A stretch of 64,000 nucleotides of DNA, taken from contig JACYXH010000278.1 in assembly GCA_026745465.1 (NCBI GenBank), positions 642,478 through 706,477 of the forward strand. Reading direction: 5' to 3'. Below the pieces are notes generated by a model. The model saw only the letters and a list, made by a program, of their open reading frames with translations, had not been told where the DNA came from and ran no database searches. The position numbers and the translations under genes are program-made. Every line of letters starts with the position of its first letter. The first letter of the stretch is position 1. Shown piece by piece: positions 29,830 to 42,059 of this stretch. This DNA comes from Lota lota. Lineage: Eukaryota > Chordata > Actinopteri > Gadiformes > Lotidae.

Positions 29830-30540
29830 TCAGGGGAAGAAGTGAGCCAGTTGCTCATCCCACAGAGCTGCCGGGAAATGGTTTTCCAGGCGGCTCATCA
29901 CAGCCCGATGGCGGGTCACCTAGGCTGCAATAAAACACGTAACTGGCTCATGGCCCGCTTTCTATTGGCCGGACATTCATGGGGATGTACGTCGGCGGTG
30001 TGCATCCTGCCGTGAGTGTCAGTTAGTCAACCCACCGGCCACCCCAAAAGCGCCGTTGTGCCCTCTGCCGTTAATTGAGACCCCCTTCGAAAGGATTGGC
30101 ATGGATCTCATCGGGCCATTAGACCGTAGCGCACGGGGACACCGATTTGCATTGGTCATTGTGGATTATGCAACCCGGTGTCCCGAAGCAGTGCCCCTGT
30201 GCTCTATCTCCGCGAAGAGCGTAGCGCAGGCGCTGTTTCGCTTAATCTCCCGAGTTGGAATCCCGAAGGAGACTCTAACTGACCAAGGCACTGTGTTTAT
30301 GTCACACACTTCGCGAACTGTATGGGCAACTAGGGGTGAAGGCGATCCGAACCAGCGTGCACCATCCCCAGACAGACGGCCTGGTGGAGAGGTTTAACAA
30401 GATGTTAAAGTCCATGCTGCGCAAGTTCGTGCACGAAGATAGCCGGACTTGGGATAAATTGCTCGACCCTCTGTTATTTGCAGTAAGGGAGGTTCCGCAG
30501 GCCTCCACGGGGTTTTCCCCATTTGAGCTGTTGTTCGGGA
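29830..30540 (+). pseudogene. Integrase of the Gmr1-like element (three frames)
   Basis: The zinc-binding N-terminus has AAHHSPMAGHLG (about 29890-29925); the partner cysteines (CRECQ at about 30012-30026) fall in another frame, so there is a frameshift near 29970. The catalytic core has IGMDLIGPL (about 30095), LTDQGTVFMS (about 30276) and HHPQTDGLVERFNKML (about 30358), matching D, D and E of the triad. A second frameshift near 30310 splits the last two. The C-terminal helix (LDPLLFAVREVPQ) and FELLFGRR lead directly into RT. Confidence 0.88.
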
Positions 30541-31362
30541 GGCGGTCAAGGGACGTATTGGACCTAATTAAGGAAAGCTGGGAGGAGGGTCCAAGCGCCA
30601 GTAAGAATGAGATTGTTCAGGCAGAATTAAAATCTATGCTGGATATGGGGGTAATAGAAGAGTCGCACAGCGGATGGTCTAGTCCCATCGTGCTCGTTCG
30701 CAAGTCCGAAGGGTCCATTCGGTTCTGTGTTGAGTACCGCAAGGGGAATAGCGTGTCAAAGTTCGATGTGTATCCAATGCCACGGGTCGACAAACTCCTA
30801 GATCGGCAAGGCACGGCTGGTTTTTTTTACGACACTGGATTTAACCAAGGGCTACTGGTAGATTCCCTTGTTTCCAGAGTCTAAGGAAAAATCGGCCTTC
30901 TCTACTCCGTACGGTTCCAATTCATTCCAACCCAATTATTTTGGGTTGTTTGGAGCCCCTGCTACCTTCCAGAGTCTCATGGACCGAGTGCTGCGTCTGC
31001 ACGTTGGATATGCGGCTGCCTACATTGACGATGTCATTATTCATAGTGACACCTGGCAGCAGCACATCCAGCGGGTGGCGGCGATGCTAGAGTCACTGAG
31101 GCGGGCGGGGCTCACGACCAACCCAAGGAAGTGTGTGATTGGACGGAGGGAGGTACGGTATCTGGGGTACCGCTTGGGTGGCGGGCAGGTGCGCCCGCAG
31201 GTGGAGAAGAAAGAGGCGGTCGCGGCCTGTCCACGGCCTGAGACCAAAAAACTGGTGAGGGCGTTCCTGGGGCTGACAGGCTACTACAGCTACTTCTCGG
31301 AGCTGACCAGCCCCCTGACCGACATCACCCGAAAGGGTGCCTCAGATCAGAGCCAGGCGTAG
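30336..31362 (+). pseudogene. Reverse transcriptase of the Gmr1-like element
   Basis: The first frame (30336-30884) includes LVRKSEGSIRFCVEYRKGN, the fingers, and a damaged motif A region (FFYDTGFNQG). A stop and frameshift follow at about 30850-30884. The second frame (30868-31362) carries FGLFGAPATFQSLMDRVLR-type motif B (residues partly altered as NYFGLFGAPATFQSL), the catalytic AYIDDVIIHS box (about 31020-31050), RKCVIGRREVRYLGY and FLGLTGYYSYF. The frame then ends at a TAG at about 31360, before RNase H. Confidence 0.88.
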
Positions 31363-31424
31363 GTTGAGAGGGTTAAAAAGGCTCTCTGCGGGAAGCCGCT
31401 GTTGCACACGCAGGGCTGGGGGCC

Positions 31425-31811
31425 GTGTTGTCCCAGGAGGTGGAGGGTGTGGATCTCCCGGTGCTGTACCTCAGCCGTAAGCTCTCGGACCGAGAGGGGA
31501 GGTACAGCACAGTGGAGGAGGAGTGTCTGGCACTCAAGTGGGCGGTCGAAGCCCTGCGTTACTACCTCCTGGGGCGCTCGTTCACCCTCTGTTCACACCA
31601 CGTCCCCCTGCAGTGGCTCCACCGCATGAAGGACACCAACCCGCGAATCACCCGGTGGTATCTGGCGTTACAGCCGTTTCATTTCAGGGTGGTCCATAGG
31701 CCGGGGGCGCAGATGGTGGTGGCTGACTTCCTCTCCCGCCTGCCGGAGCGGGGGGGAGGGGGGGGGGGGGGGGGGAGAGTTGGCTGTCGGCCGGACGGCT
31801 CCCCGGCCTAA
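31425..31811 (+). pseudogene. RNase H of the Gmr1-like element
   Basis: A 128-codon frame with LYLSRKLSDREGRYSTVEEE, CLALKWAVEALRYYLLG, and the C-terminal VADFLSRLP signature. The first catalytic Asp region lies upstream in the disrupted stretch 31363-31424. The frame runs into a poly-G tract (31750-31776) and ends in the polypurine region. No env-like frame follows. Confidence 0.87.
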
Positions 31812-31828
31812 GTGGGGCGGTGGGGATA
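31750..31828 (+). repeat. Poly-G tract and polypurine tract upstream of the 3' LTR
   Basis: A G run broken by single A (31750-31776) lies after RNase H. The actual PPT position is GTGGGGCGGTGGGGATA at 31812-31828, immediately before the TG of the 3' LTR. Confidence 0.7.
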
Positions 31829-32092
31829 TGTGGTATGTGGGGGGCGTGGCTTAGCGCCGGCTGCAGACTGTAGAGCGGAGCGGCTCAGCCGGGGGAACAG
31901 ACGCAGCTGTAGGAGATGAGCATATGAGAGCAGATGAGATAAGCGACGATTGAAACGTGTGTGTAGCGGAGCCCGATTCACGGAGGTTGGCTACTCGGTG
32001 TCCCCTCCGCCAGATGAAGAAAAACCGCTGCACGTGATAACTGTGTCTCCTCGGTTATTCGAACCCTGTTGAGTCACGTAGGCCGCGCTACA
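31829..32092 (+). repeat. 3' LTR of the Gmr1-like element (264 bp)
   Basis: Starts TGTGGTATG, ends CGCGCTACA, followed by the TSD ATCAC. Confidence 0.9.
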
Positions 32093-32097
32093 ATCAC

Positions 32098-32437
32098 ATA
32101 TTTCACAAATCTCTGCAAATCATTAGTGCTGATTTGTTTAATGGCTTGTCACTTTGGTGATGTTTTGTTTGGTGCAGAATGTATAGATCTGCTCTGAATT
32201 TAGAGCATGCATCAGCATGCAAAAGACCCAGACTTACATGCTCTTTTCACAGTGTGAATCTTCATCTTAATTAGGGGGACAGTTGTAGTTCAAAAACCTA
32301 TGTCATTTACAGAGGTCCTCGCGTGCTGCATGGCTTGCTGCTGGCATGTTGAAGTGCAGTGTTCAGTTACATGTGGACTTAAGTGTGAAGACCAGTGAGT
32401 AATTAGGGTGTTTACCTTATCTGACATGACATCCAAA

Positions 32438-32482
<45 letters not shown>

Positions 32483-33594
32483 GCGCGTGTGCATATGTAT
32501 GCCTGTGTGTATGCGTGCATGCCTCCTTGTGCACATATGTATGTGTGTGTGTGTGTTTATGTGTATCCATGTGTGTGTGTGTGCATGTGAGCGAACATAC
32601 ATAGTACATTTGCGTGCTTGTGTCTCCCTGCTGTATTAGAAGATGCATGGGTATGCTACCCCCCCCCCCCCCCCACCCCCCAACACACACACACACACCC
32701 CTCCCGCTACTCAGCCTTGGCTTCAACTATAGGAGAAGCTTTGATGATTGTTCCCCATTAGGAGCAAGCATCCCCATATGGTTAGTGTCCATGACAACTA
32801 TGCAGGTGGGGCTGTGCTGATCAGTTGGGGGTTGAATGTAACCTCCCTGTGGATTATTACTGTTATGTTTTTCTACTTGGTTCATTAACGCTGAGGTAGT
32901 ACTGCTAGAGTTATGAGAAAGAGCCACAGCCTGCGAAACAAAGATCATAAATAGGGAGGGTCGTTAGGATATCTGTGGAGACTAGCAATTCTAGAGTCAG
33001 TATTTAAAAGGTGGATAAGCAATTATGCCCACGTATACATTTTTCAAAAGAGTGGACTGCCTTTAAGGACTGAAATGTGCCGAACCAGCACATAAAACAC
33101 ACAAACACACACACAATTAGACACACACACAAACATGAAGACCCCCCCATTTCACTATAAAGTGCATACTGTATGTGTCCAAGACATATTTCCTTTGGGA
33201 TAATAAAGTATATCTTATCTTTCAACTCTCCTCCTTGTTTATCAGCTTCAGAGAGGATGGCCAAGGAAACACAAATAGGCTGGGTGTTACAGACTCCTTA
33301 TGGCCGTGACTCAACTCACACACACACACGATGATGGAGATTTTGTTTTCAACTAGATTAAGTTTGTTGACTGTGATTAAAATACAAGTGTTGGAAACAG
33401 AGCACCAACCATCAGGTTGACGCATCATCACAACCCATCTAAGATGTAATATTTATATTACAACCTTTACACTCAATCACACATACATCCACACACACAC
33501 ACATACACACACGCCCACACAAACACATGCACACACACATGCCACACACACAAACCCAAACAAACAACTACACACACATACACACACTCACATG

Positions 33595-33648
<54 letters not shown>

Positions 33649-33922
33649 CTCAGAGAGCCATATCCAATCTGTACATCTCTCAAAAGCCAAACTATCAGGC
33701 GACCTTCCGTGGATGCCTCATATGTCATCCAGATAACAGAATTCTGGGGAGGCTGCCCATTACGGTGCCTGACAGAAAATATGTCATAACAAATACGCAG
33801 GCCCTCTTGTATCCAATTACAAAATGGGCAGTATCTTTAAACGAAGATTGAGCGTGTGTTACTGATTCTTATCGTGTGGGTATTGATCAATCACAAAGGT
33901 TCAGGTCAAGGAAGTCCCCCCC

Positions 33923-33953
<31 letters not shown>

Positions 33954-34770
33954 ACGCTCCTCCATCCAGCTGAGAACATCGGTGTAGATGGACCTCTGAG
34001 GTGTTCACAGACCACCCACTCTCTGACCTTGAACAGGATATCCTAGAAATATTTTATAAACTTCCATTTCATTTTGACCTTCCTTGAGCCTATCAGCTAT
34101 TTTTCATCATATGCTTGTGTGTTTTTCCAGAATATCTAACCAAATATTTATGAAAAATGCGAGGAGGGAAGGACACCCAGCTCAGTTGGGTTTTATCGCT
34201 CCCAAATAAGTGTTTGGTCATTATTGTTCAGAATCTAAAAATAGGATTTTGCAAAATCATGGAGAACTTCATTTTCTGAACATGATTAGTTTAGCTCTAT
34301 TGTATTGAAAAGGTTATGTAAGAAAGAAAAGACGGACAGAATGGGAATGACTGGCTGGCTTTGTGCAGGCTTCTCAACACACGACTTTAACCAATAACAG
34401 AGCAAAGATGACAATCTCCCTGGAACTGTGGAGGGTAAGGTGTAGAATGAATGCTAGACTTTATACCATGATAGTATAGTTACCACTGAGAGCAGTCTGT
34501 GGTAAAGGCTCTTTACTGAACCATGAATCCCTTCTGTGATAAAAGCTCTTTACAGAAACCCTATCCAGCAGGACAGGAATATATCTGACATTTTCCATTG
34601 TCGGTGACGACTAAGCAGACAGGTGGCAATACGACCACTTAACACCTTCAGGTGGGAAACGATCTTTAGAGTTTGTGTAGATTGGTGACTTTGTGAGAAA
34701 CATATGTGTGAGACTGTTAAGAACAGCATTTTGAAGCATTAATAAAGCAGTAGATGCAATGGTTCATAAG
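32098..34770. other. Anonymous DNA with microsatellites
   Basis: Contains (GT)n then (TA)n at 32442-32482, GT-rich DNA to 32585, poly-C at 32659-32674, CA-rich DNA at 33480-33598, (CA)n at 33599-33646, and poly-C (33916-33939) joined to (CA)n up to 33955. Cys/Val/His-rich frames here are repeat translations. No gene recognised. Confidence 0.6.
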
Positions 34771-34773
34771 CTC

Positions 34774-34981
34774 ATTTATAAAGCATAAGTTAATTATTTG
34801 CAAACACTTTACGTGTGAATAATGCTTTATATGCAAGTACCATTGAAGAAGTAAGAAGTATTAAGGCATATATAATCCTCACTTTAGTTGAGCTCACACA
34901 AAATACTTAACTAATGGTTTACAACTAGCATTATTAACGCATTGTAAATGGTTTGTAAATCATCAATTTATGCTTCATAAA
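34774..34981. repeat. AT-rich imperfect fold-back repeat
   Basis: TTTATAAAGCATAAGTTAAT (34775) and the reverse complement of the segment 34957-34981 (AATTTATGCTTCATAAA) form arms of about 25 nt. Inner words AATGCTTTATATGC and AATGGTTTAC/GCATTATT are also roughly inverted. It may be a decayed MITE; no TSD was resolved. Confidence 0.45.
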
Positions 34982-35473
34982 TTATCTTAGAAACCGTTTT
35001 CTCATTAACTTGTTGGTAATTTATTACTGATTATGAATTGTTTAATAATGAAAATTTGTTAAGGAGCCATGCTTTATAAATGCTTTATTCAGCATGAATT
35101 GAACAACTTGTTGTTCTTCTTGAAAAAAAATACATAAGATCAAATCATCTTTCTTAAAATGTACATGATGATTCTCCAATTAACATCTATTGGTACAATT
35201 GGTCTCATACCTCTAGGTCATTTATAAAATCTTGTCATCACCTTGTTCATATTACACTCTAGCAACATTCTCTTTCTCTCACTGCCTCAGAGCAATGAAC
35301 GGGCCACCTCGATTCCCAGCTCGTATTTTTAAAGCGACCTGATCAATGAGTTCCAATGAGAATATGCAAGGGTTTGTCCTTTGTGAGATGATAAAAGAAA
35401 AGTTTGTTCTGTCAAGAAGGGAATCCTTTTCACGAGGAACGTTATTTATATATATTGAATTTTTTTTTATCAA

Positions 35474-35520
<47 letters not shown>

Positions 35521-37484
35521 ATAAACCAAAACCAGAGCTATTTTGGGCAGGTGGAAGTTTATAAAACAGCACATTATATTTCGAAGGCCAAGGGTGGGAG
35601 AAAATGAATGAAGTAAGAATTTGCCATTTAATTTTGGGATGTGTCTCTTTAATTCTTACCTTGAATAATGTTTGATCATTGTTTTTTGTTTTTGAATAAG
35701 TGTATTTTAAGCCCATTAAGGCTGGGCATCAAGACACTATAAGACAAAGAAAAAACATATAAAAAATAATATAAAAATATGCCCCCCACCCCCAAACAAA
35801 AGAAGAAAAACTAAATAATTATATATACACACACAAACTTTGAAGAAAAATGTTCCTCATTCATCTTGCTGGAAAGCAAAGTGCCTGCTTCAGAAAAGTC
35901 AAACCTCTTGTGCTTCAGAATAACAAGGGAGCAGCAGACACACCTTAGAACAGTCAGATCCTGGCTAGGATCTGGCCTCTTCTGCTGTGAGGAGATCAAA
36001 GGGAAGGTGGTGCAGAGTTAATCCAGGATTTAAACCTAAACATGTACTCACTACTGAAGAATACCCTTGGAAACTTCTGTTGGGCTCAGGCCCTGTTGAG
36101 AGAACGTGCAGAATACTGTGTTTTGAATGTGGTTAAAAATGGTATACTTTTTATGACAAGCAATATCTAAAAGGAAAATCCTGCAATCTGTTATACATTT
36201 AGATATTACAGTTACACAAAGAAAGTATTAGCTATGTATTTTAAAATATTATCAATAATAATGTTTTGAACAGAACGTTATTTTGTTGGATTTATAGTGA
36301 TTTATTTTTCCGTTTAGAATATTATAGCTCAACTAGACACAGCATCACAACATTGAAAGATAAGCAGAAAAATATATATATACGAAGAACCACTTTTGGT
36401 GCAGGAAGAAAATTCTGTAAATGGGTATTTTAGTCCTCATTTTCAAGTTCAGTATCAGCATTGGCTACTGTTAAGAGGGCAGTTGGTGATAAGGCTCGGC
36501 TAGACTACTGATTATATGTTGAGAAAACGATAATTACATGAGAAAGTGGACTGATTCGAGTTGACGGAGATCAGAGGACTTTTGGTCTGCATAGACCGTT
36601 GTGGAAGGATCTCCTTATTTTAGTGCAACCTTTGATGTATTTTCCCCCATTACATATCAGTTCCCATGGGTAAAAGGTCTGGGAATACACTTATGGCAGT
36701 TATTAAGATTTTTTTTTATTGTGCTGTAGAACTGGCATGGTTTTGTATTGATTTGAACACAAACCATATTGTTGTTGTTTTTTAAGAAACCTTCTACAAT
36801 ACACATTTAGTATTCTAAAAAAGCGTTTTCCTTTAAAATGGGTTATTTTTTAAATGCCTTGCAGAGAATGGAGAGAGTAAGGATGGATTTGGCCAAGTAA
36901 ATAGACCGAAAAAGTTGCCATGGTATTCTTTAGTTTATTCTGAACACGCCGGATACAACAACTATACCATATATAGTTGTATTCACGTATACACACACAC
37001 TTCTTATTCAACTGATTAGCAAAAGAAGAAGAAAATAAAACGACAACGAGATGAGTTGTTATAGAAGCCAGAGAGCCACATCCGAGCAACTATTCAAATG
37101 CGAGTGGAAGAGATTCTCTGTTAATGAACAGCACACTCTGAACCCCTTGCTAAAGCGTCTCTTGTACGTCCGTGCTTGTGTGGCATTACAACTCTTAAGA
37201 GAATGGGGGGTGCATTGAAGTGAGGGATGTCTCTGTTTGTGCTGCTGTCTTATTATTCATTTGAAATATTAAGCATTGCTCTCTTGGTCTCTTTTTGAAT
37301 GTAAGACATGCTCTGCCTTTTAAGATAGACAAACATCAGAATGTAGAAAGCAGTAAGTCAGCTACAGCTTCTTTGCATGGTTCTCCTTTGAATGCTATTA
37401 ATTGTGACTCTATCATTGACATTAAGTACTCGATAAGTACTCACTGAATAGAAAAGGGTTATTTTACATTGAAGTTCTAATAAA
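34982..37484. other. Anonymous AT-rich DNA
   Basis: (TA)n at 35478-35516. Frames of 60-80 codons only. No gene or transposon end recognised. Confidence 0.4.
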
Positions 37485-37650
37485 GGCAGCAGGATAGTGT
37501 GTAATAGCTATGCTGTTCGACTCCAAGCTAAAAGGTACCGGTTCGATCCCCCAAAGTCCGAAGCTTACCTGCTCCTAAACGACCTGTAATGCTGTTCACT
37601 GTTCAAGTTGCTTTGGATAAAGGTGTCATCTGAATGACTGAATAAGTAAA
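37485..37650 (+). mobile_element. tRNA-derived SINE
   Basis: Box A TAGCTATGCTG at 37505 and box B GGTTCGATCCC at 37540, then a 3' tail GCTTTGGATAAAGGTGTCAT at about 37610, a decayed form of the GGATAAAAGCGTCTGCTAAATG-type fish SINE tail. Confidence 0.75.
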
Positions 37651-39323
37651 TATTAATATATAGACACAGGTAACAGTATTCACATAGTTTGATCTTAAGA
37701 AGGTAAACTGGAAGAAATTGCATATTTAATGAGAGGGTTTTTCTCTGTAGTTCTGTCAAATATATCAAAATATCTCCTCGGAAAGAGAGCGATGTTCTCT
37801 GGTGGGGGGAAACCTGCCTCCACTTTTGCCTTAGAACCTGTTTTTGCACCCTGCATCCTACTATTCACATTTTACAATCAAACCACCACATGCCCCACAA
37901 TGAAAACATATGTGTATGTGTGTATGTGTGTATGTGTGTATGTTTGTTTGTGTTTGCGTGTGTGTATGTGTGTATGAACGTGGGCACACCGAATATTTCT
38001 GTCATTCTAGAATTCCCTCCCTTTCCTTGAATTTCTCCTTAATCCATACCAAGAAAATATGGCTACTGCAGGAAAAGAAGGAGGAATAATCATAGATGTT
38101 AGAGCACAGAATAGAAAGAGTGGAATCAGGAATCATTCATAATAATAATGTAAATTTTTATACAAACTGCTCGTATGTTGCTAGGTTACTTTTACTGTTC
38201 ACTATTTATCTCCCTCCTGATTAACCTGAAGTCCCCCTTCTCTTGTTTTGTATGTTTGTTGAGATGAAAACAGGAAGCCTGGCTGAACTCGTATTTTCAA
38301 CGTGATATGAATAAATATCTTGGCTAGGGATTCTCATAAAGAAGCCATACAGTGAAGCTGTCAAGGTAAGATTATAAAAGCAGAAGCAGATTATAAAAAC
38401 AAAATTTGACAAACATAACTAAGGATTTATAAAAGTGTTTCCATATTCCGTATTCCATATTCAAATGCGAAGGTTTATAAGCTCTGCTTGTTCTTTTGTG
38501 CACTGTATCTCTGAGTTGACATAAATAATGCATCACCCTGTACTTCTGCAGGTATAACAAAGGTACAAGGAATTATATATTGTGGATGTCAATACTCAAA
38601 CACACATGCACAAACACACTGTCATTGTGACAAAGTTGAACACATACCAAATAACATGACATAACAAAGGGATTTATACTATGTGATGGATTACATAACA
38701 ATAGCAAATTGTTGGAACACATAGCCTGACATCTGTCTCTGTCTGCTTGGCTATGAGATTATAACCTCAGCTGCCACACATGATATGTAGCGGCTGACTG
38801 CATCGCATGCAAACACAGGCCTACCGTTAGCCTTTAAGAATAACCGTAGGCATTGAGAAATGGATTATTATTCAGTATTGCTTTAACAACATTAGGTGAT
38901 ATGCTTTCTACTGCAACACATTATACAGTTGGTCTCATGTTCCGTGATGGACAAATCATTTTGATAAGAAACAAAAATTAGGATTAGGAACCAGTTTAGA
39001 CCTTAATGAATAGTTTTCTGCATGTTTAAAAGAACAATTGTTATTCCTGTGTCACAGTCGGTGAATTGTCTTCCTATGACTCGGAACATGTTTTCTCCAG
39101 TCTATGCTTTCTCATAAGAAGACAGACAGACAGACAGACAGGTCATTCCAAAAGGTGTTTCACCTCTTCATACTGTGTTGATGAATCCCACTAATAAGTG
39201 AATACAACATTGACTTTGATTTTGGGGTTGTTATAATCAGGTAGCGGCAGGTAAGGCACTAAATTCGGGATTTAGTCTGGATCCAAAATGTCATTCTTTG
39301 AGAAACCTTGCACTGCAGAACTA

Positions 39324-39324
<1 letters not shown>
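37651..39324. other. Anonymous AT-rich DNA
   Basis: GTAT/GTGT-rich patch at 37905-37975 and a short (ACAG)n at 39121-39140. No gene recognised. Confidence 0.4.

Positions 39325-39382
<58 letters not shown>
39325..39382. repeat. (CA)n microsatellite
   Basis: 29 CA units. Confidence 0.96.
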
Positions 39383-39383
<1 letters not shown>

Positions 39384-39630
39384 GCACAGACATTCGGACA
39401 GACATGCACACACAAACACAAATTCCCAGAAGGGCTCAGTGAGTCAGCGTTGTGTGGTTACACCTCACACCCTCCTGTGAGAAACTGCTTAGTTGCTATA
39501 CTGTCGTAGCTAGCTATGGCTTACACTCCTGATAAACATATTTTACTTTTACAATTGAATGAAACCCATAACACTATGAAAGCCTTTTGATGGGGCTAAG
39601 GCCACTCGTCCACACATGCATGCACATATA

Positions 39631-39728
39631 CATACATACATACATACATACATACATACATACATACATACATACATACATACATACATACATACATACA
39701 TACATACATACATACATACATACATACA
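39631..39728. repeat. (CATA)n tetranucleotide repeat
   Basis: About 24 perfect CATA units over 98 bp. Met-Tyr-Val-Cys and Ile-His-Thr-Tyr frames are its translations. Confidence 0.97.
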
Positions 39729-39808
39729 AACATACAGACACACACACACAACAATTTGTTGAAAGCCAGTAGACTTGAAAGGTTTAGTTTAGTTCTACAA
39801 TGACGGAA

Positions 39809-39810
<2 letters not shown>

Positions 39811-39855
<45 letters not shown>
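39811..39855. repeat. (CA)n microsatellite
   Basis: 22 CA units, 83 bp right of the CATA tract. Confidence 0.95.
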
Positions 39856-39856
<1 letters not shown>

Positions 39857-40169
39857 TAAACAACACAAAAACCACAAACTCATGACCACAAACACTAGAG
39901 TAAAAAATGCAGAGAGAGAGAGAGAGGATGAGAGTGATGGGAAAAATAAATGGGAGGTGAAGAAGAACACCAAACAGACAGACGAGAAGGCTATTAGCGG
40001 GCGCAACGCGTTGCTAGCCTTTAAAAAAGAAAGTTAACCTATTTCTGCTACTCACTTGGGTAATACCATGAAACATCTCCGCCTGGTCCTGCACCTGCAT
40101 TATATGTTAGCTATTTACCAACCAGAACAGAGAAAATGAGGTGGTGGTGGTGGAGGTTGTGGTGGAGAT

Positions 40170-40199
40170 GGGGGGGAGGGGGGGGGGGGGGGGGGGGGG
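40170..40199. repeat. Poly-G tract
   Basis: 30 nt with a single A interruption, preceded by GGTGGTGG DNA. Confidence 0.95.
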
Positions 40200-41361
40200 T
40201 TCTCTTTCATTTCAAAGAGCTTTGCAGTGAGGAGACATCTGGCTGGGAGCTTTACCCAGGGGTCCTGGCTAACCGTCTGAGAATTTAACATACAATGCTT
40301 TATACACCACTTGATCCGAGGGGTTGCAGAGGAATGAAGAATCCCTCGACTAAGCTGTTTATCCCGTTTGGTCTGCACTGACGATGTTCACACACACACG
40401 CAGATGCACATACACGCAGGACAGCATGCTTGCACATACACGCAGGACAGCATGCTTGCACACACACACACACGCACGCACACACACGCACGCACGCACA
40501 CACACACACAGATGGTAATTGATAACTGTATCAGTCATATGCAGAGGTTATAACTAGGATTGGACTGGATTTAATGAGAGCGCAGGGGAAAATGTAAACT
40601 TCTCATATAACATGTTTTCAATGACATATAGAAAAGTAAAAAAACATCAAAGCATTCACTGATTGAATAATTTGTTAAGAAGTAATTTGTTCAGAAAGTG
40701 TAAAAAAAAGAAGGATGAAATAGAATAGAGATTTTTTAAAGGAAATGTGAGGACAGAGAGACCGAGCATGCTAAAGCCTCCATGTTTCCAGCAGAAAGTG
40801 TCTCAGTGATGGCTGTAACACTTCTGTAATGGTGGGAGACAATCATTCAAGGTACTGCAAGGAGTTCATTCGATGGTGAGACCAGATCTGAGAAAAACAA
40901 AGTCGATTAGATAGACAGATATAGATAGATGGAAGTGAGGAAAGTTTGCAGTTTTAACATAAGAAACCTTTTTTATTTTCCCAGAAATACTTAAACATGA
41001 GCTATATATAAAATGAATGGCTGGTCCTAGCTTAGTGGCTATCACAACGTCAGACTTCTTTCTCTGTCACTGCTGTCTGTGAGGAAAGCACCACATGTTA
41101 CCCCTACGTAGTCTACCACCATGCTGCCACTGTGGCTTGACTTCATGTTTGGTGGGATCAAGCCGGGCAGCTTCGGCTGGCCCGGGCTCCGGATGAAGAG
41201 GTAGATGACTCTCCCCAGTGAGGAGTGGAGCTACCCAGGGTGCTGATCTGTGACTTGCTGACTGCTGTCCTGTTGCATGGTGGTGCTGAATGTCTGTGGG
41301 CGTCATCATATGCACGTCTGTGGCCAAGTGATGTCCCAGTGCCACCCGTGGCCCCCTTAGA
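40200..41361. other. Anonymous DNA; GC-richer patch at 41085-41355
   Basis: CA-rich DNA at 40390-40510. The 41085-41355 patch is clearly GC-richer than its flanks and contains a 110-codon minus frame (41399-41067) without recognisable domain. Its origin is unknown. Confidence 0.4.
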
Positions 41362-41765
41362 GATAAATATATAGCTTTAGATATAGGTATATATAGCAAT
41401 ATAGTAAATATATAGTTATAGATATATATTTTTGTATATATATCGTTTAGATATAGATACTTATAGTTATATAGATATAGATTTAGATATAGGTATATAT
41501 AGAGATATAGTTATATTTATGTACATATACATAGTTTAGATAAGGTAATATAGATATAGTTATATATACAGTTATTATATAGATTTAGATATAGTATTCA
41601 ATTTAGATTTGGGTATAGCTATAGATATAGGTTTAGATATTGATTTAGATATAGGTATAGGCATAGAATTTGATATAGCGATATATTTTGGTATAGATCT
41701 AGTTCTAGATTTTGATTTAGATGTAGTAATATATAAAGCTATAGATGTAGATATAGATAGTGTGG
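41362..41765. repeat. Degenerate TATAGA/TTTAGA hexamer array, about 400 bp
   Basis: Variants of TATAGATATAGATTTAGATA and TATAGGTATAG recur throughout. Because the period is a multiple of three, both strands keep open frames (Ile/Asp-rich on plus, Ser/Lys/Ile-rich on minus) that are artefacts. Confidence 0.85.
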
Positions 41766-41991
41766 TCTCTGGTGACACATTATATGCAGCAACTGAAACT
41801 ATATCCGATATATATCCACAATGCATTCACTAAAATGCCATTCACAATAAGGAGCAAGCTAACTGGGGATAGAGGCTGCCAAGGAGCATCAAGTGTATCT
41901 TTAAGAAATGAGTCGGTCTTTCTTCCTTCCTTTCATTCTTTCGTCTTGATTCAATTATTTTGTTTTGCATGTGTGCAAGTGTGCATGTGCA

Positions 41992-41992
<1 letters not shown>

Positions 41993-42056
<64 letters not shown>
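41993..42056. repeat. Compound (GT)n-(GA)n microsatellite
   Basis: 9 GT units then about 23 GA units. Confidence 0.95.

Positions 42057-42059
<3 letters not shown>

Larger units (their letters stand above)
28581..32097 (+). mobile_element. Gmr1-like Ty3 retrotransposon (integrase before reverse transcriptase), decayed, with TSD
   Basis: The element spans 28586-32092 on the plus strand and is flanked by a perfect TSD ATCAC (28581-28585, 32093-32097). The gene order read directly is gag, protease remnant, integrase (29830-30540), reverse transcriptase (30600-31360), RNase H (31425-31750). Integrase upstream of RT is the diagnostic order of the Gmr1 group first described in cod; ordinary Ty3 elements have it downstream. 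The 5' LTR copy shares only its first 94 bp with the 264-bp 3' LTR. Frameshifts and missing segments in gag-protease, integrase and RT make this copy inactive. Confidence 0.92.

Noticed and set aside
39549-39772. Met-Tyr-Val-Cys and Tyr-Ile-His-Thr repeat proteins
   Set aside because: Translations of (CATA)n; a 4-bp period gives an open 12-nt cycle by chance.
41575-41833. Ile/Asp-rich and Ser/Lys/Ile-rich frames
   Set aside because: Artefacts of the degenerate TATAGA hexamer array.
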